Notes: a model not told the origin generated them from the letters alone. A stretch of DNA of 64,000 bases from Methylobacter sp. (GCA_030699385.1 JAUYMY010000054.1:1-64000), one strand, 5' to 3'; shown: positions 17,737 through 25,942, numbered from the stretch's first letter. Numbers and translations: made by a program.

Positions 17737-18126
17737 ATGGAAATTTTGTTAGTAGGCGCGGCATTGATGATTTTTGCGCTTTTAGCGTCGGCATGGTTGA
17801 TGACGTTTGCAAGATGGTTTCCAATCAAAGGTATTGATGGTGAATTTTTGCCTGACTATAAAACATTGATTAGAGCGCACATCGATTTTGCCTTGATGGC
17901 GTTATTTTGCTTAGGATTTTACGCAGTCAAAGTGCCATTATCCGTAACAGCTTGCTGGTTAGTTGTGATAGGCGGCATTGCCAATCCGATGGTTTTTGTC
18001 ATTGCGGCGTTTAATCCAAAATTCTGGGAAGATTCATTCTGGAAAATTTACACTGCCGCCAGTTTTGTAATTACAACTGTCGGTTTTGTTTGGATTGGTA
18101 TTTCATTATTACAATTTGCACTATAA
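17737..18126 (+). CDS. Small membrane protein, probable TetR target
   Basis: A 129-residue hydrophobic protein with about four membrane helices (around residues 3-25, 47-65, 72-92 and 107-127) and a short hydrophilic stretch WFPIKGIDGEFLPDYKTLIRAH after the first. I do not recognise the family. It is divergent from the TetR gene and shares its operator region, and a clear terminator follows 8 bp after the stop. A role in tolerance to the TetR ligand is possible, but nothing in the sequence proves it. Confidence 0.75.
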   Translation: MEILLVGAALMIFALLASAWLMTFARWFPIKGIDGEFLPDYKTLIRAHIDFALMALFCLGFYAVKVPLSVTACWLVVIGGIANPMVFVIAAFNPKFWEDSFWKIYTAASFVITTVGFVWIGISLLQFAL

Positions 18127-18133
18127 CCATCAT

Positions 18134-18163
18134 AAAAAAGGCTGGTAAAAACCAGCCTTTTTT
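18134..18163 (+). terminator. Intrinsic terminator after the membrane-protein gene
   Basis: A stem AAAAAAGGCTGGT / ACCAGCCTTTTTT with an AAAA loop, ending in a U-run, 8 bp after the stop. The right half (AAAAACCAGCCTTTTT) also occurs at 17028-17041, just past the TetR gene, so the regulator/membrane-protein pair is flanked by direct repeats. Confidence 0.85.
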
Positions 18164-18200
18164 ATTTGAATGAAAAGTTAATGCGTCGTGTTCCACCTTG

Positions 18201-18423
18201 ACCCAATTGGCCATTCGACGTCAGGATTGGCTCGAGGCGCTGGCCCATGCCCAACAAGGTTTGCAGTCTGACCCAGACAGTGAGTCGTGCGCAGTGCTGC
18301 TGGCTACATCCTATGCTAGGCGCAATGAACCGGGCGATTTGCAAACGGCCATTGACCACTAGCGAATGGCTCAAAGACTTGCTGGATCGGTATCAACCTT
18401 TGCCCGCGCCTTTGTTTGAGTGA
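18201..18423 (+). pseudogene. Unidentified frameshifted gene remnant
   Basis: A plus-strand frame reads TQLAIRRQDWLEALAHAQQ and on through a TPR-like helical pattern to a TAG at 18360. A +1 frame then continues TSEWLKDLLDRYQPLPAPLF to a TGA at 18421. Protein-like composition in both frames with a break between them suggests the 3' end of a decayed gene. The family is not recognised, and there is no start in view. Confidence 0.35.
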
Positions 18424-18439
18424 AGCGCTCCCGCATGAT

Positions 18440-18931
18440 TTACCGGGTGCTAGCTCGGGCGCCTGCTTCGGTATCGACAGTGCCGGTTATACGATTTAGC
18501 AAATTGGTTTGTTGTGATTTTCTATCAGCTTGAGTTAAATCAATCATGCCTTTAAGATCTGAAAAACGGGTCTCGGCTTCTTTTAGCAATTCCGTTGCTT
18601 TAACCGAATCACCTTCATGTACCGCTGTGCGCGCTTTTTTCAAATAATCATTAGCACGGTTACGATTACGGTCAAGTTTGTCATTGGCATTGATTTCTTT
18701 ACTCAGCTTTAACGCCTCTTTGATGTCGTTGATCACGACATCGTCATCCGCCTTGTCATTGATAGCTATCAATGCCTTAGTAATTTGACCTACAGTCGCA
18801 TCAATGCCTTCAGCGGGAGTCATTCTGTTGTACATACAGGCCATGCCCAAACAGATTTCAGCTGTAGCCGGAAAAGATCCTAAAGAAAGTGCCAATGTAG
18901 TTGCTACGGCAGCGCTTTTTAATAATTTCAT
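18440..18931 (-). CDS. Exported helical protein of unknown function
   Basis: A 163-residue protein with a signal peptide (MKLLKSAAVATTLALSLGSF ... ATA). The mature part starts EICLGMACMYNRMTP with two Cys and is then largely alpha-helical and charged (NDIKEALKLSKEINANDKLD, ATELLKEAETRFSDLKG). The pattern suggests a small helical-bundle periplasmic protein. I do not recognise the family. It is monocistronic; downstream lies the decayed gene remnant, upstream a family A repeat. Confidence 0.7.
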   Translation of the reverse strand: MKLLKSAAVATTLALSLGSFPATAEICLGMACMYNRMTPAEGIDATVGQITKALIAINDKADDDVVINDIKEALKLSKEINANDKLDRNRNRANDYLKKARTAVHEGDSVKATELLKEAETRFSDLKGMIDLTQADRKSQQTNLLNRITGTVDTEAGARASTR

Positions 18932-19107
18932 ATCATGGAATCCTTGTTGTAGTTATTGTTATTAGGCTTGCAACTGTTTAGATATTAAGCATATTTAATT
19001 AGTTACGGGGGGCAATGTGAACGTTATCAGAACACTTGTCAATTTAAACCTGAGCCGTGTGGGACTTCTGCCCACACGCAACGATACTGCAAGGCTAAAC
19101 GGTAGGC

Positions 19108-19259
19108 ATAACTGCTCAGCGGTTATTAATTAGGGCGCGGATGGCGCTGATAAAAACGGATAATCACTGATTAAAAGCACAGCCTATTTTAAAAAATCCG
19201 TATAAATCCGTCTGATCTGTATTTTCCGCGTTCTATTTCTTTTTTCGCTGAGTAGTTAC
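19108..19259. repeat. Family A MITE-like repeat, copy 3
   Basis: A 152-bp copy with left TIR ATAACTGCTCAGCGG and right TIR CGCTGAGTAGTTAC. The interior CACTGATTAAAAGCACAGCC and AATCCGTATAAATCCGTCTG match the copy at 14125-14350. It occupies much of the 355-bp gap between the exported protein and the SagB-like gene; nothing else is visible there. Confidence 0.8.
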
Positions 19260-19286
19260 CAGTAAACAAAAGCCTGCCCACCTGAC

Positions 19287-20870
19287 TTACACGGCATTTT
19301 CTAAATGCCCATAAGCCGGTAGCGTTTCCAGGCGTTTGTCTTCCAGCGGTTTGCCCACGGTAAAATGATAAAGACTTTGGAATTTATCGTCTTTAATACC
19401 CAGCACTTCATGCACGCTGTCATCAAAATAACAGCCGATACCGGTGCCGCGAAAACCTGCGGCTTCGGCTTCCAGATACAGCGTTTGCCCTATCAGGCCG
19501 CATTCCCAAAATAATCGGCGATAGAGCCATGGCGCCGCTTCGATGGTTTCGGCAAATTCTGCAACCATGCCCAGACTGAATGCGCTGTCGCTGGCGATGG
19601 GCTGATGGCAGGACAATGTTTTGGCAAGTTGCCTGCAATCGCCTGAATACAAATGATAAAGCGGTATTGCCTCGGATACTTTTTGCCAGTCGAAATCAGC
19701 CAGCGTTGCAGCCTGCAATGTTCCCAGCGCCTCATGATCTCTTGGCAGTGCATAAAGGCCGGGGGCTAAGCCTTCAACGCGATGGACAAAAATAAACAAG
19801 TGGATTTTCGGCGGACAGCGCCACAGCTCAAATGCCGCTGTACCCGGTAAAACGGCGGCCAGCATCCGGTAAAAATCAGCGATTGGCATTGGCGGCATTT
19901 TGCCGTCAAACTGTTGCGCGCTGCGGCGTTGGCGGATGATTTGGCTTGCGGTTTTGGTGCAGGCTGATGCCATAAGTTGCTGTTTGTTAGCCTGCCAATC
20001 AGCTTCTTCCGTTCGCGGTTTGCTTGCGGCCATTGAAACTTCATCAATGATCGGCCAGTGATACATGTGATAGGCGCGCAGGCTGTCGGCTTTACCGAAC
20101 CAGACCCCTGATTGTGCGGCTTCGAGTAGCGCTTTGGCATCGAATGGATTGCCGGAAGCGGGCGTAATGATACGGCAAATCATATCGGGCGATTCATGTT
20201 CCTGTTTTTTGAAATCATCCCGAGTTAGCCCTAATAAGTGGCCAATGTCCTCATCCGACGCGTCGGCCAGCAATTCCACCGACCAACCCAATGTCGCCGC
20301 CGCGTAGCGTAACGCACCCAAGGCATGACCAATATCATGCTGACAATAACGAAACGCCCGTTCGCCGTATTTCCAGGCTTCCCGCCAATGGACTGAAGAC
20401 AGGCCTATCACCAGGCCGGAATCGGGCAAATTGCTGCTGAATTGGCAACGCTGTTCAAGGTGATGGTCATGGCTGACATAGTGATAAACACCGGGCTTGA
20501 TAAAATCATCGCCGGTGCTGATCAAATAGGCTTCCGTCGGGTGCAAGTTGCCGCTGGACGGGTTGCAGCGCAATGCCCAGCGGCTTGGCCCGAATTGTTT
20601 CCATGCCGACAGGCCAAAGGCCAATTCCAGCAATAAACCAGCATTCATCAGGTTTAACGGTTTTGCCGGAATGGTTTCCGGGTTGTCCAGATCGCTAAAC
20701 AACGCGTCGAGTTCGGCGCCGGGTTTGGGCAGAGTGACAATTTCGCAACCGGAAAAACGCCGTAATTGATCGGGCTGGTCTTCCCAATCGATTGATTCCG
20801 GGGCGTTGGCGTAGCGCTCCAGGCTATGTTTGGTGCGGTTGTGGTAGTTAAAAACGGTCTGCTTGCTCAT
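19287..20870 (-). CDS. SagB/ThcOx-type nitroreductase-fold oxidase, tandem domains
   Basis: A 527-residue protein with two nitroreductase-like halves. The first holds SRWALRCNPSSGNLHPTEAYL, the FMN-binding segment typical of SagB-type dehydrogenases, and later RYCQHDIGHALGALRYAAATLGW. The second holds RRSAQQFDGKMPPMPIADFY, ECGLIGQTLYLEAEAAGFRG and TGIGCYFDD. SagB/ThcOx enzymes oxidise thiazolines or oxazolines in peptide natural products, but no cyclodehydratase (YcaO) or precursor peptide lies in this window, so this may be a stand-alone member with another substrate. The start at 20870 is supported by GAGGGATT just upstream; the 20906 start lacks one. Confidence 0.82.
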   Translation of the reverse strand: MSKQTVFNYHNRTKHSLERYANAPESIDWEDQPDQLRRFSGCEIVTLPKPGAELDALFSDLDNPETIPAKPLNLMNAGLLLELAFGLSAWKQFGPSRWALRCNPSSGNLHPTEAYLISTGDDFIKPGVYHYVSHDHHLEQRCQFSSNLPDSGLVIGLSSVHWREAWKYGERAFRYCQHDIGHALGALRYAAATLGWSVELLADASDEDIGHLLGLTRDDFKKQEHESPDMICRIITPASGNPFDAKALLEAAQSGVWFGKADSLRAYHMYHWPIIDEVSMAASKPRTEEADWQANKQQLMASACTKTASQIIRQRRSAQQFDGKMPPMPIADFYRMLAAVLPGTAAFELWRCPPKIHLFIFVHRVEGLAPGLYALPRDHEALGTLQAATLADFDWQKVSEAIPLYHLYSGDCRQLAKTLSCHQPIASDSAFSLGMVAEFAETIEAAPWLYRRLFWECGLIGQTLYLEAEAAGFRGTGIGCYFDDSVHEVLGIKDDKFQSLYHFTVGKPLEDKRLETLPAYGHLENAV

Positions 20871-21138
20871 AATCCCTCGAATCAATTTTTTAACGACATT
20901 AGCCAAGTAGGCTGCGGATTTCGCGCTTAATTGTACTGGATATTTTGATTGTCAAAATGGATTATCCGTTAGAATGCTTTTAAAAATATCCCGGTCATTT
21001 TGGTATTTGTAAATTCCCATTAATGACAGATAAAAAGATTATCACCAAGAAGAGCACGAAGAATAAAACTTCGCGCCGCCTAAAAGTCTTCGCGGCGGAT
21101 AAAATGCTGGCTCGAAAATCACCCTACAATAAAACCTA

Positions 21139-22131
21139 ATGATTGAAACCATTTATATAGAACAAGCGGTACGGCAGCATCCGCGCGTTGCCGACATCGT
21201 CGCCCGTTTCCCGCAAGCCAGAATCATAAACTGCGACCGCTACGGCGAAGTGTTCAACCCTAAAGCGCAAAATTTTCGTCTGCAAAAGCAGCGCCCCGCG
21301 CTGATATTGGCAGAAAAATATAAAAACTTTGCCCTGCCTGCGCCGGTGGGTTACGGCATCGGTGCGAGTAAAAACTACTATTTTTCGCACATGCTCAATT
21401 GCCTGTACGATTGCCGTTACTGTTTTTTACAGGGCATGTACCAGTCGGCCAATTATGTGCTGTTTGTCAATTACGAGGATTTTCAGCAGGACATTAAACA
21501 GCTGTGCTTGGCGTCGCCGACTGAAAACCTGCATTTTTTTTCCGGCTATGATTGCGACAGTTTGGCTTTAGAGCCGGTCACCGGTTTTGCCGAACAGTTT
21601 TTGCCGTTTTTTGCTACGCTGCCGAATGCCTGGCTGGAATTGCGCACTAAAAGCACTCAGGTCAGAAGCCTGTTAAACCGCGAGCCGTTGCCGCGCTGCA
21701 TCGTCGCTTTCAGCCTGTCCCCGGATGAAATAGCGCAAAAAGTCGAGGCCAAAGCGCCATCGGTGGCGCGCCGTCTGGATGCTTTGGTCAAATTGCAGGA
21801 ACAGGGCTGGCAGATTGGCCTGCGTTTCGATCCGCTGATTTATCAAGCCGGTTATCAACAGCAGTACCGGGACTTGTTCGAGCAGGTTTTTGCCCGCATT
21901 AATTTAGACCAGCTGCATTCGGTGAGCCTTGGCGTGTTTCGGTTGCCGGAAAACTTTTTCAAGAAAGTGCATAAGTTGTACCCGGAAGAAAAACTTTTTT
22001 CCAGCCCACTGGTCAGCCAGCAAGGCATGGTGTCTTATCAGCCGACGCTGGAACAGGACATGATGAATTATTGCAGCGAACAGCTGTTGACTTATATTCC
22101 CGCCGACAAATTTTTCCCATGCACACTCTAA
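21139..22131 (+). CDS. SplB-like radical SAM protein
   Basis: A 330-residue protein related to spore photoproduct lyase. The radical SAM cysteines are in NCLYDCRYCFLQG (CxxxCxxC), ligating a 4Fe-4S cluster that cleaves S-adenosylmethionine. Other SplB-like parts are the N-terminal IINCDRYGEVFNPKAQNFRL, the ELRTKSTQVRSLL strand and VAFSLSPDEIAQKVEAKAPS. In a non-sporulating proteobacterium it may repair DNA photoproducts or modify another substrate; this is not established. It overlaps the following SDR gene by 13 bp. Confidence 0.85.
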   Translation: MIETIYIEQAVRQHPRVADIVARFPQARIINCDRYGEVFNPKAQNFRLQKQRPALILAEKYKNFALPAPVGYGIGASKNYYFSHMLNCLYDCRYCFLQGMYQSANYVLFVNYEDFQQDIKQLCLASPTENLHFFSGYDCDSLALEPVTGFAEQFLPFFATLPNAWLELRTKSTQVRSLLNREPLPRCIVAFSLSPDEIAQKVEAKAPSVARRLDALVKLQEQGWQIGLRFDPLIYQAGYQQQYRDLFEQVFARINLDQLHSVSLGVFRLPENFFKKVHKLYPEEKLFSSPLVSQQGMVSYQPTLEQDMMNYCSEQLLTYIPADKFFPCTL

Positions 22132-22835
22132 AACGCACGATTTTAGTCACCGGCGCCAGTTCCGGCATCGGCCGCGCCATTGCCAGAAGCTTGTTGCAAC
22201 AAGGCCATCAGGTGCTGGGCGTGTCCCGCGACAGCGCTAAGTTTAGTCGGCCCATGGCTAACTTCATCCCGGTGCAGCTCGATTTCAGCCGCTTGAGCGA
22301 GCTGCCGCAGAAATTACGTGAATTGCAGCAGACTTTTCTAGGCATAGACGCCGTGGTTTTTTGTGCCGGCATGGGGCAATTCGGTTCAGTGGAAGAGTTT
22401 TCTTACACGCAGATTGAAGAGTTAATCGCCTTAAACTTCACCAGTCAGGCTTTTTTGACCCGTGCGCTATTGCCTGCGCTAAAACGTAAAGCACGCAGTG
22501 ACTTGATTTTTATCGGCTCCGAAGCCGCGTTAAAAGGCAGCCGCAAAGGCGCGGTGTATTGCGCCAGCAAATTTGCCGTGCGCGGCTTTACCCAAGCCTT
22601 GCGCGAAGAATGCGGCAAAAGCAATGTGCGGGTGTGTCTGATTAATCCGGGCATGGTCAAAACGGCATTTTTTGAGGCGCTGGCTTTTGAGCCGGGCGAT
22701 GATGACAGCAATTTTATCGAGCCGGAAGATGTCGCCGAAGCGGTGTCTTATGTGTTGCAGTCAAGGGCGCAGATTGTGGTCGATGAAATTAATCTGAGCC
22801 CATTGAACAAGGTGGTGAAGTTTAAAAAAACCTAA
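22119..22835 (+). CDS. Short-chain dehydrogenase/reductase
   Basis: A 238-residue classical SDR. The cofactor motif TGASSGIG is near the N-terminus, followed by a VFCAGMG loop (an NNAG equivalent), a Ser in IFIGSEAALKG, and the catalytic YCASK. An INPGMVKTAFF loop shapes the substrate site. The start at 22119 lies within the end of the SplB-like gene and precedes the Rossmann strand by about 7 residues. The substrate is unknown; co-translation with the radical SAM protein suggests joint function. Confidence 0.9.
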   Translation: MHTLKRTILVTGASSGIGRAIARSLLQQGHQVLGVSRDSAKFSRPMANFIPVQLDFSRLSELPQKLRELQQTFLGIDAVVFCAGMGQFGSVEEFSYTQIEELIALNFTSQAFLTRALLPALKRKARSDLIFIGSEAALKGSRKGAVYCASKFAVRGFTQALREECGKSNVRVCLINPGMVKTAFFEALAFEPGDDDSNFIEPEDVAEAVSYVLQSRAQIVVDEINLSPLNKVVKFKKT

Positions 22836-22863
22836 TGCGGGAGTTGTCCACGAAAAATATTTT

Positions 22864-22960
22864 GTAACTACTCAGGGACTGTTAAAAATGACCAAATAGA
22901 ACACGGATGACACAGATGGGACGGATTTACACAGATTTTTTAAAAATATATCGCGTCAAA
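22864..22960. repeat. Family A repeat, truncated copy in the integron 5' flank
   Basis: Begins with the TIR GTAACTACTCAGGG and continues AACACGGATGACACAGATGGG and ATTTACACAGATTTTTTAAAA. The other end is cut off where the 62-bp palindrome begins. A short family B fragment (GTTGTCCACGAAAAATA) precedes it. Together these replace the expected distal part of intI. Confidence 0.7.
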
Positions 22961-22966
22961 GACGGG

Positions 22967-23028
22967 GTCAGGTCTTGCATTGTGCATTTCTTTAAAACAA
23001 TTTGATTGTGCAAAATTCAAGACCTGAC
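22967..23028. repeat. 62-bp palindromic element next to the intI remnant
   Basis: Perfect 11-bp arms GTCAGGTCTTG / CAAGACCTGAC with further near-complementary bases inside (CATTGTGCA, TTTTGCACA). The size and structure resemble REP-type units mobilised by RAYT transposases, but no transposase is in view. It lies directly beyond the intI reading frame. Confidence 0.6.
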
Positions 23029-23031
23029 ACT

Positions 23032-23199
23032 TTATTTGTTCTTTATTTGTTTCTTGCCAAAATGCAGAATAAAGCGTTTAATCCAGTCCGTGTAAGCCTG
23101 CTCAGTTCGGATACTATAATGCTTCAAGCGGATTTTGCCCCTGACTTGATCGAGCAACTTAGGCTCTTGCTTAGGTAAGTTTTCTGATGGGTATTGCAT
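23032..23199 (-). pseudogene. intI: Integron integrase N-terminal remnant
   Basis: A 55-codon frame: M at 23199, then LLDQVRGKIRLKHYSIRTEQ, AYTDWIKRFILHFGKK and a stop at 23032. This is the SAM-like N-terminal core-binding domain of IntI tyrosine recombinases, in which the pattern RIRxxHYSxRTExAYxxWxxxFIxFH is characteristic. Integrases are ~320-340 residues; the catalytic R-H-R-Y domain is missing, and the frame ends in non-homologous residues (QIKNK) beside a palindromic repeat. Position and orientation, divergent from the cassettes with ~120 bp to the first core site, are exactly those of intI. Recombination activity must be lost. Confidence 0.78.
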
Positions 23200-23327
23200 T
23201 TGATTTAGGATATGCTAAATCTCTCTAGGTTAATGAATTTGAAACATTTTTACATTTTTATAAATCATTTAGACAACCGTTTGACGCAATGTTTTGCGTC
23301 TATTAGGCTGTCTAATATTAGTTAGGG
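23200..23327. other. Probable attI site and intI/cassette promoter region
   Basis: An AT-rich 128-bp stretch between the intI remnant and the first cassette, ending in the core site GTTAGGG (23321-23327). The bases before it (GTCTAATATTAGTTAGGG) form an inverted pair of core-like boxes, as expected for the simple site of attI. A short palindrome GACGCAATGTTTTGCGTC lies at 23283-23300. A cassette promoter would be expected here, but none stands out. Confidence 0.55.
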
Positions 23328-23335
23328 TTAATTTG

Positions 23336-23848
23336 ATGTTGAAGTATGTTTTATTTTTCACGCTAATACTTCCAACTGTGGCAATTGCAAATGGTTCTCT
23401 TTGTAAACAAAATGAAGTGGATTTGTTTTTCTGCCAATCCGCTAAAAAAACGGTCTCACTATGTGCTTCAAAAAACTTATCCAAAACTGATGGTTACCTT
23501 CAATATAGGTTTGGAAGTAAAAGAAAAATCGAATTAAATTACCCGGAACAGCTAGAACACCCTTCAAATTTTTTCACTTATGGTTCGGGGTTTTATTCAG
23601 GCGGTGGATCGAATTCGTATCTTCGTTTTAATATAAATAAATTTATTTATACAATATATACGGCAGATGGGTCTGTCTCTAAGACAAGAGGTCCAGATAA
23701 TTCATTTCACTGGGAAGAATCGGGGATAGTGGTAGAAAAAAACGATAAGATAATTTCTAATTTTATATGTCGTCGTTTCACTGGTTGGGCTGATAAGCTT
23801 GATGAAATTTTACCGATTGATAATTCAGGTCTACGGTTACCAGAATGA
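23336..23848 (+). CDS. Cassette 1: exported protein of unknown function
   Basis: A 170-residue protein with a signal peptide (MLKYVLFFTLILPTVAIANG). The mature part has several Cys (SLCKQNE, LFFCQSA, SLCASK, NFICRR) that could form disulfides, and a Tyr/Gly/Ser-rich middle (GSGFYSGGGSNSYLRF). The family is not recognised; short exported unknowns are common in cassettes. ATG 23336, 9 bp after the attI core, fits better than the in-frame ATG at 23294, which lies within attI. The stop at 23848 abuts attC1. Confidence 0.65.
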   Translation: MLKYVLFFTLILPTVAIANGSLCKQNEVDLFFCQSAKKTVSLCASKNLSKTDGYLQYRFGSKRKIELNYPEQLEHPSNFFTYGSGFYSGGGSNSYLRFNINKFIYTIYTADGSVSKTRGPDNSFHWEESGIVVEKNDKIISNFICRRFTGWADKLDEILPIDNSGLRLPE

Positions 23849-23937
23849 CCCTAACATGGCGCTCAACCGGAGCGCGGTTATAATGCGGTTTTGTTTTTCA
23901 GCTTTCCGGGCCGCGCCCGGTTAGCTCTACGTTAGGC
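23849..23937 (+). other. attC1
   Basis: 89 bp from CCCTAAC (R-double-prime) to GTTAGGC (R-prime). The left arm GCTCAACCGGAGCGCGG pairs with the right arm CCGCGCCCGGTTAGC. The centre reads TTATAATGCGGTTTTG. Almost identical in the arms to attC7 and attC8. Confidence 0.88.
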
Positions 23938-23947
23938 GTATTATCAT

Positions 23948-25027
23948 ATGACCACCAATCTCCAAGACATCTTTGCAAGCCTCTATCGCTTTACCGCAAT
24001 GTACGATAAAGATCAGCAAGCAATGACAAACTGGTGGTACACCAATGCTGCAATGGACATTGCCCGTGTGTTCAAAAACCTAGAAGGAAATAAAATCATT
24101 GTTAATTGCAAAAATCTTAAAAATTGGGAGTACGCGGCTGACAAACTTCTATTAATCGCAGATGCCGTTGCCATCCGTGATATTAGACCTTTCGAGACTA
24201 AAATTGGTTTTATAATTCATCCCAATTGGAAACCATACGATAGATCATCACTTGATAATCTACCATTGCCACCCATCGGTCGCCTTCTCACAATGGAACC
24301 AGGTTATTTGAATGGCGATTTAGTAGATATTCCATTGGTTGGAAAGACTCCATCTAGCATGTCTGTCTATGAAGGATTTCCAGACGATGCTTACGAATGG
24401 ATACATGGCGCAGGCAAACGTTACCATAAGACAGGCTCTATTTTTTACGCACCATTCATACCTGCGTTAGAAGTAGAGCTTGAGTTCATGAAAAACCGTG
24501 TCTCAGTTGCCAATCTTCTTGGCGGTGAATCGCTCTATACCGAATCAATAGATTTTGTTGACGAGAATTCACTTATGGCTCTCGCGTCTCTCAAGCTCCC
24601 TACGCTTGAGAATGTATCACTGGAAACTCTGAATAAAATCAAATATGATCATATTGAAGACTTTACATCGTTTTCTCGTTCAATTTTGAAAGCCACTACT
24701 GCCATTAAATCAGCCGCTGGAGCAGAGTTATTTGCCAAGGAAGTGAGGGCAATTCAGAGAGACTTAATTGATGATAATCTTGACAAGCTAGATAAAAAGT
24801 ATCGTCAAATATCTAAAATGCGGACACTCAGCTCAAGCGGTGTGTTTGTCGGGGTGGTTGGATTATCGTTTGCTGCAATTGAAGGAGCAGCTTTACCTGC
24901 AATTACAACAGGTCTTGCTAGTGCAATTACCGCAGGCATCGCTTATGCGGCTGCACAAATTAAGGAAAAGTACACGCAAGAAGAAAACCCGATGCACTTT
25001 TTATGGCGTTTACATCGTAGCTCATAA
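23948..25027 (+). CDS. Cassette 2: 359-residue protein with C-terminal hydrophobic segment
   Basis: A soluble-looking N-terminal ~280 residues, including TNWWYTNAAMDIARVF, DDAYEWIHGAGKRYHKTG and an Asp/Lys-rich helix before residue 290, followed by a hydrophobic Gly/Ala-rich stretch (SGVFVGVVGLSFAAIEGAAL, then ITTGLASAITAGIAYAAAQ) that could insert into a membrane as one or two helices. I do not recognise the family. The layout (sensor or catalytic part plus terminal membrane segment) recalls abortive-infection effectors, but that is speculation. The gene starts 11 bp after the core site and ends 38 bp before attC2. Confidence 0.7.
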   Translation: MTTNLQDIFASLYRFTAMYDKDQQAMTNWWYTNAAMDIARVFKNLEGNKIIVNCKNLKNWEYAADKLLLIADAVAIRDIRPFETKIGFIIHPNWKPYDRSSLDNLPLPPIGRLLTMEPGYLNGDLVDIPLVGKTPSSMSVYEGFPDDAYEWIHGAGKRYHKTGSIFYAPFIPALEVELEFMKNRVSVANLLGGESLYTESIDFVDENSLMALASLKLPTLENVSLETLNKIKYDHIEDFTSFSRSILKATTAIKSAAGAELFAKEVRAIQRDLIDDNLDKLDKKYRQISKMRTLSSSGVFVGVVGLSFAAIEGAALPAITTGLASAITAGIAYAAAQIKEKYTQEENPMHFLWRLHRSS

Positions 25028-25064
25028 TAAAATCAAAACAAATGGGGGAAACAACCGTTTTCTG

Positions 25065-25157
25065 GCCTAACACAACGCTCAACTGGAGCGCGGCCATTTG
25101 GCACTTTGTGTATTTTCAAGCTTTCTCAGGCCGCGCCCGGTTAGCTTTACGTTAGGC
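25065..25157 (+). other. attC2
   Basis: 93 bp from GCCTAAC to GTTAGGC. The arms CGCTCAACTGGAGCGCGGCC and GGCCGCGCCCGGTTAGC pair. A diverged member of the attC1/7/8 family. Confidence 0.87.
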
Positions 25158-25183
25158 ATCTACAGGCAAATATAGAGAACAAA

Positions 25184-25759
25184 GTGGCTGAATTTATAAA
25201 TTTACTAAAATCAGTCCCCTCTGTGGTTTGGACTGGTATCGTAGGGGCTCTTATTGGCTCTTCATTGACAATAATTGGTGTTGTACTTACGAATCGATCG
25301 AATACTGAGCGTCTGAAAACTCAACTTCAGCATGAGCAAAATGTTCGGAGACAAGAGCTAAAAAGAGAAAGAGCTGAAGAGCTGTATGTTGAATCAAAAA
25401 AATACCTAAATGCCGTCGGAATTCATTACCTGCCATATAAAAAGGTAATGAAGGGCGAATTAACATTCAATCAAGCGCTGGACTTAACTATCGATAATGG
25501 CTCAAAAAGAGATTTTGAACCTCATAGAGTTACGATGATTATCGATATGTATTTTCCTAATTTACAGATGCCATTTAATGAAATCATGGCAAAAAGAGAT
25601 TTCCTTAACCGTATCGTCACGGGCTATAAGGAGCAATATAAAACAGGCGACACCAATGGCACAAAGTGGCTAGATCCATTTCAAGCCACGCTTGAAGAGC
25701 TTAGCCAGGCAATAACAACCTTTGAAAAACTGGTCGCATCTTTGGAAATTGAAAAATGA
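25184..25759 (+). CDS. Cassette 3: membrane-anchored coiled-coil protein
   Basis: A 191-residue protein with one N-terminal membrane helix (VVWTGIVGALIGSSLTIIGV) followed by a charged, probably coiled-coil stretch (RSNTERLKTQLQHEQNVRRQ) and a cytosolic helical domain. The family is unknown; such single-pass helical proteins are frequent in cassettes and in mobile defence regions. It uses a GTG start with GAGA 5-9 nt upstream. Confidence 0.7.
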   Translation: MAEFINLLKSVPSVVWTGIVGALIGSSLTIIGVVLTNRSNTERLKTQLQHEQNVRRQELKRERAEELYVESKKYLNAVGIHYLPYKKVMKGELTFNQALDLTIDNGSKRDFEPHRVTMIIDMYFPNLQMPFNEIMAKRDFLNRIVTGYKEQYKTGDTNGTKWLDPFQATLEELSQAITTFEKLVASLEIEK

Positions 25760-25778
25760 ATCTCAGTCGCTACTTTCC

Positions 25779-25900
25779 GCCTAACATAGCGCTCAAAGGG
25801 ACGTGCCGCCTCAGGGCGGTTTTAAAGTTTTGTAATTTATCAAGCTTTGGGGCTTCGTTTAGCGTCCGTGAGCGGCACGCCCCTTAGCTTTATGTTAGGG
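25779..25900 (+). other. attC3
   Basis: 122 bp from GCCTAAC to GTTAGGG. The arms CGCTCAAAGGGACGTGCCGC and GCGGCACGCCCCTTAGC pair. The long central part (TTTTAAAGTTTTG, CAAGCTTTGGGGCTTCG) resembles attC5 and attC6. Confidence 0.87.
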
Positions 25901-25942
25901 TGCAATTTCCCACACCACTTCACATTTATTGAGACTATCTAC

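Noticed and set aside
22967-23028. RAYT/IS200-type transposon
   Set aside because: Only a palindromic unit is present; no transposase coding sequence could be found around it.
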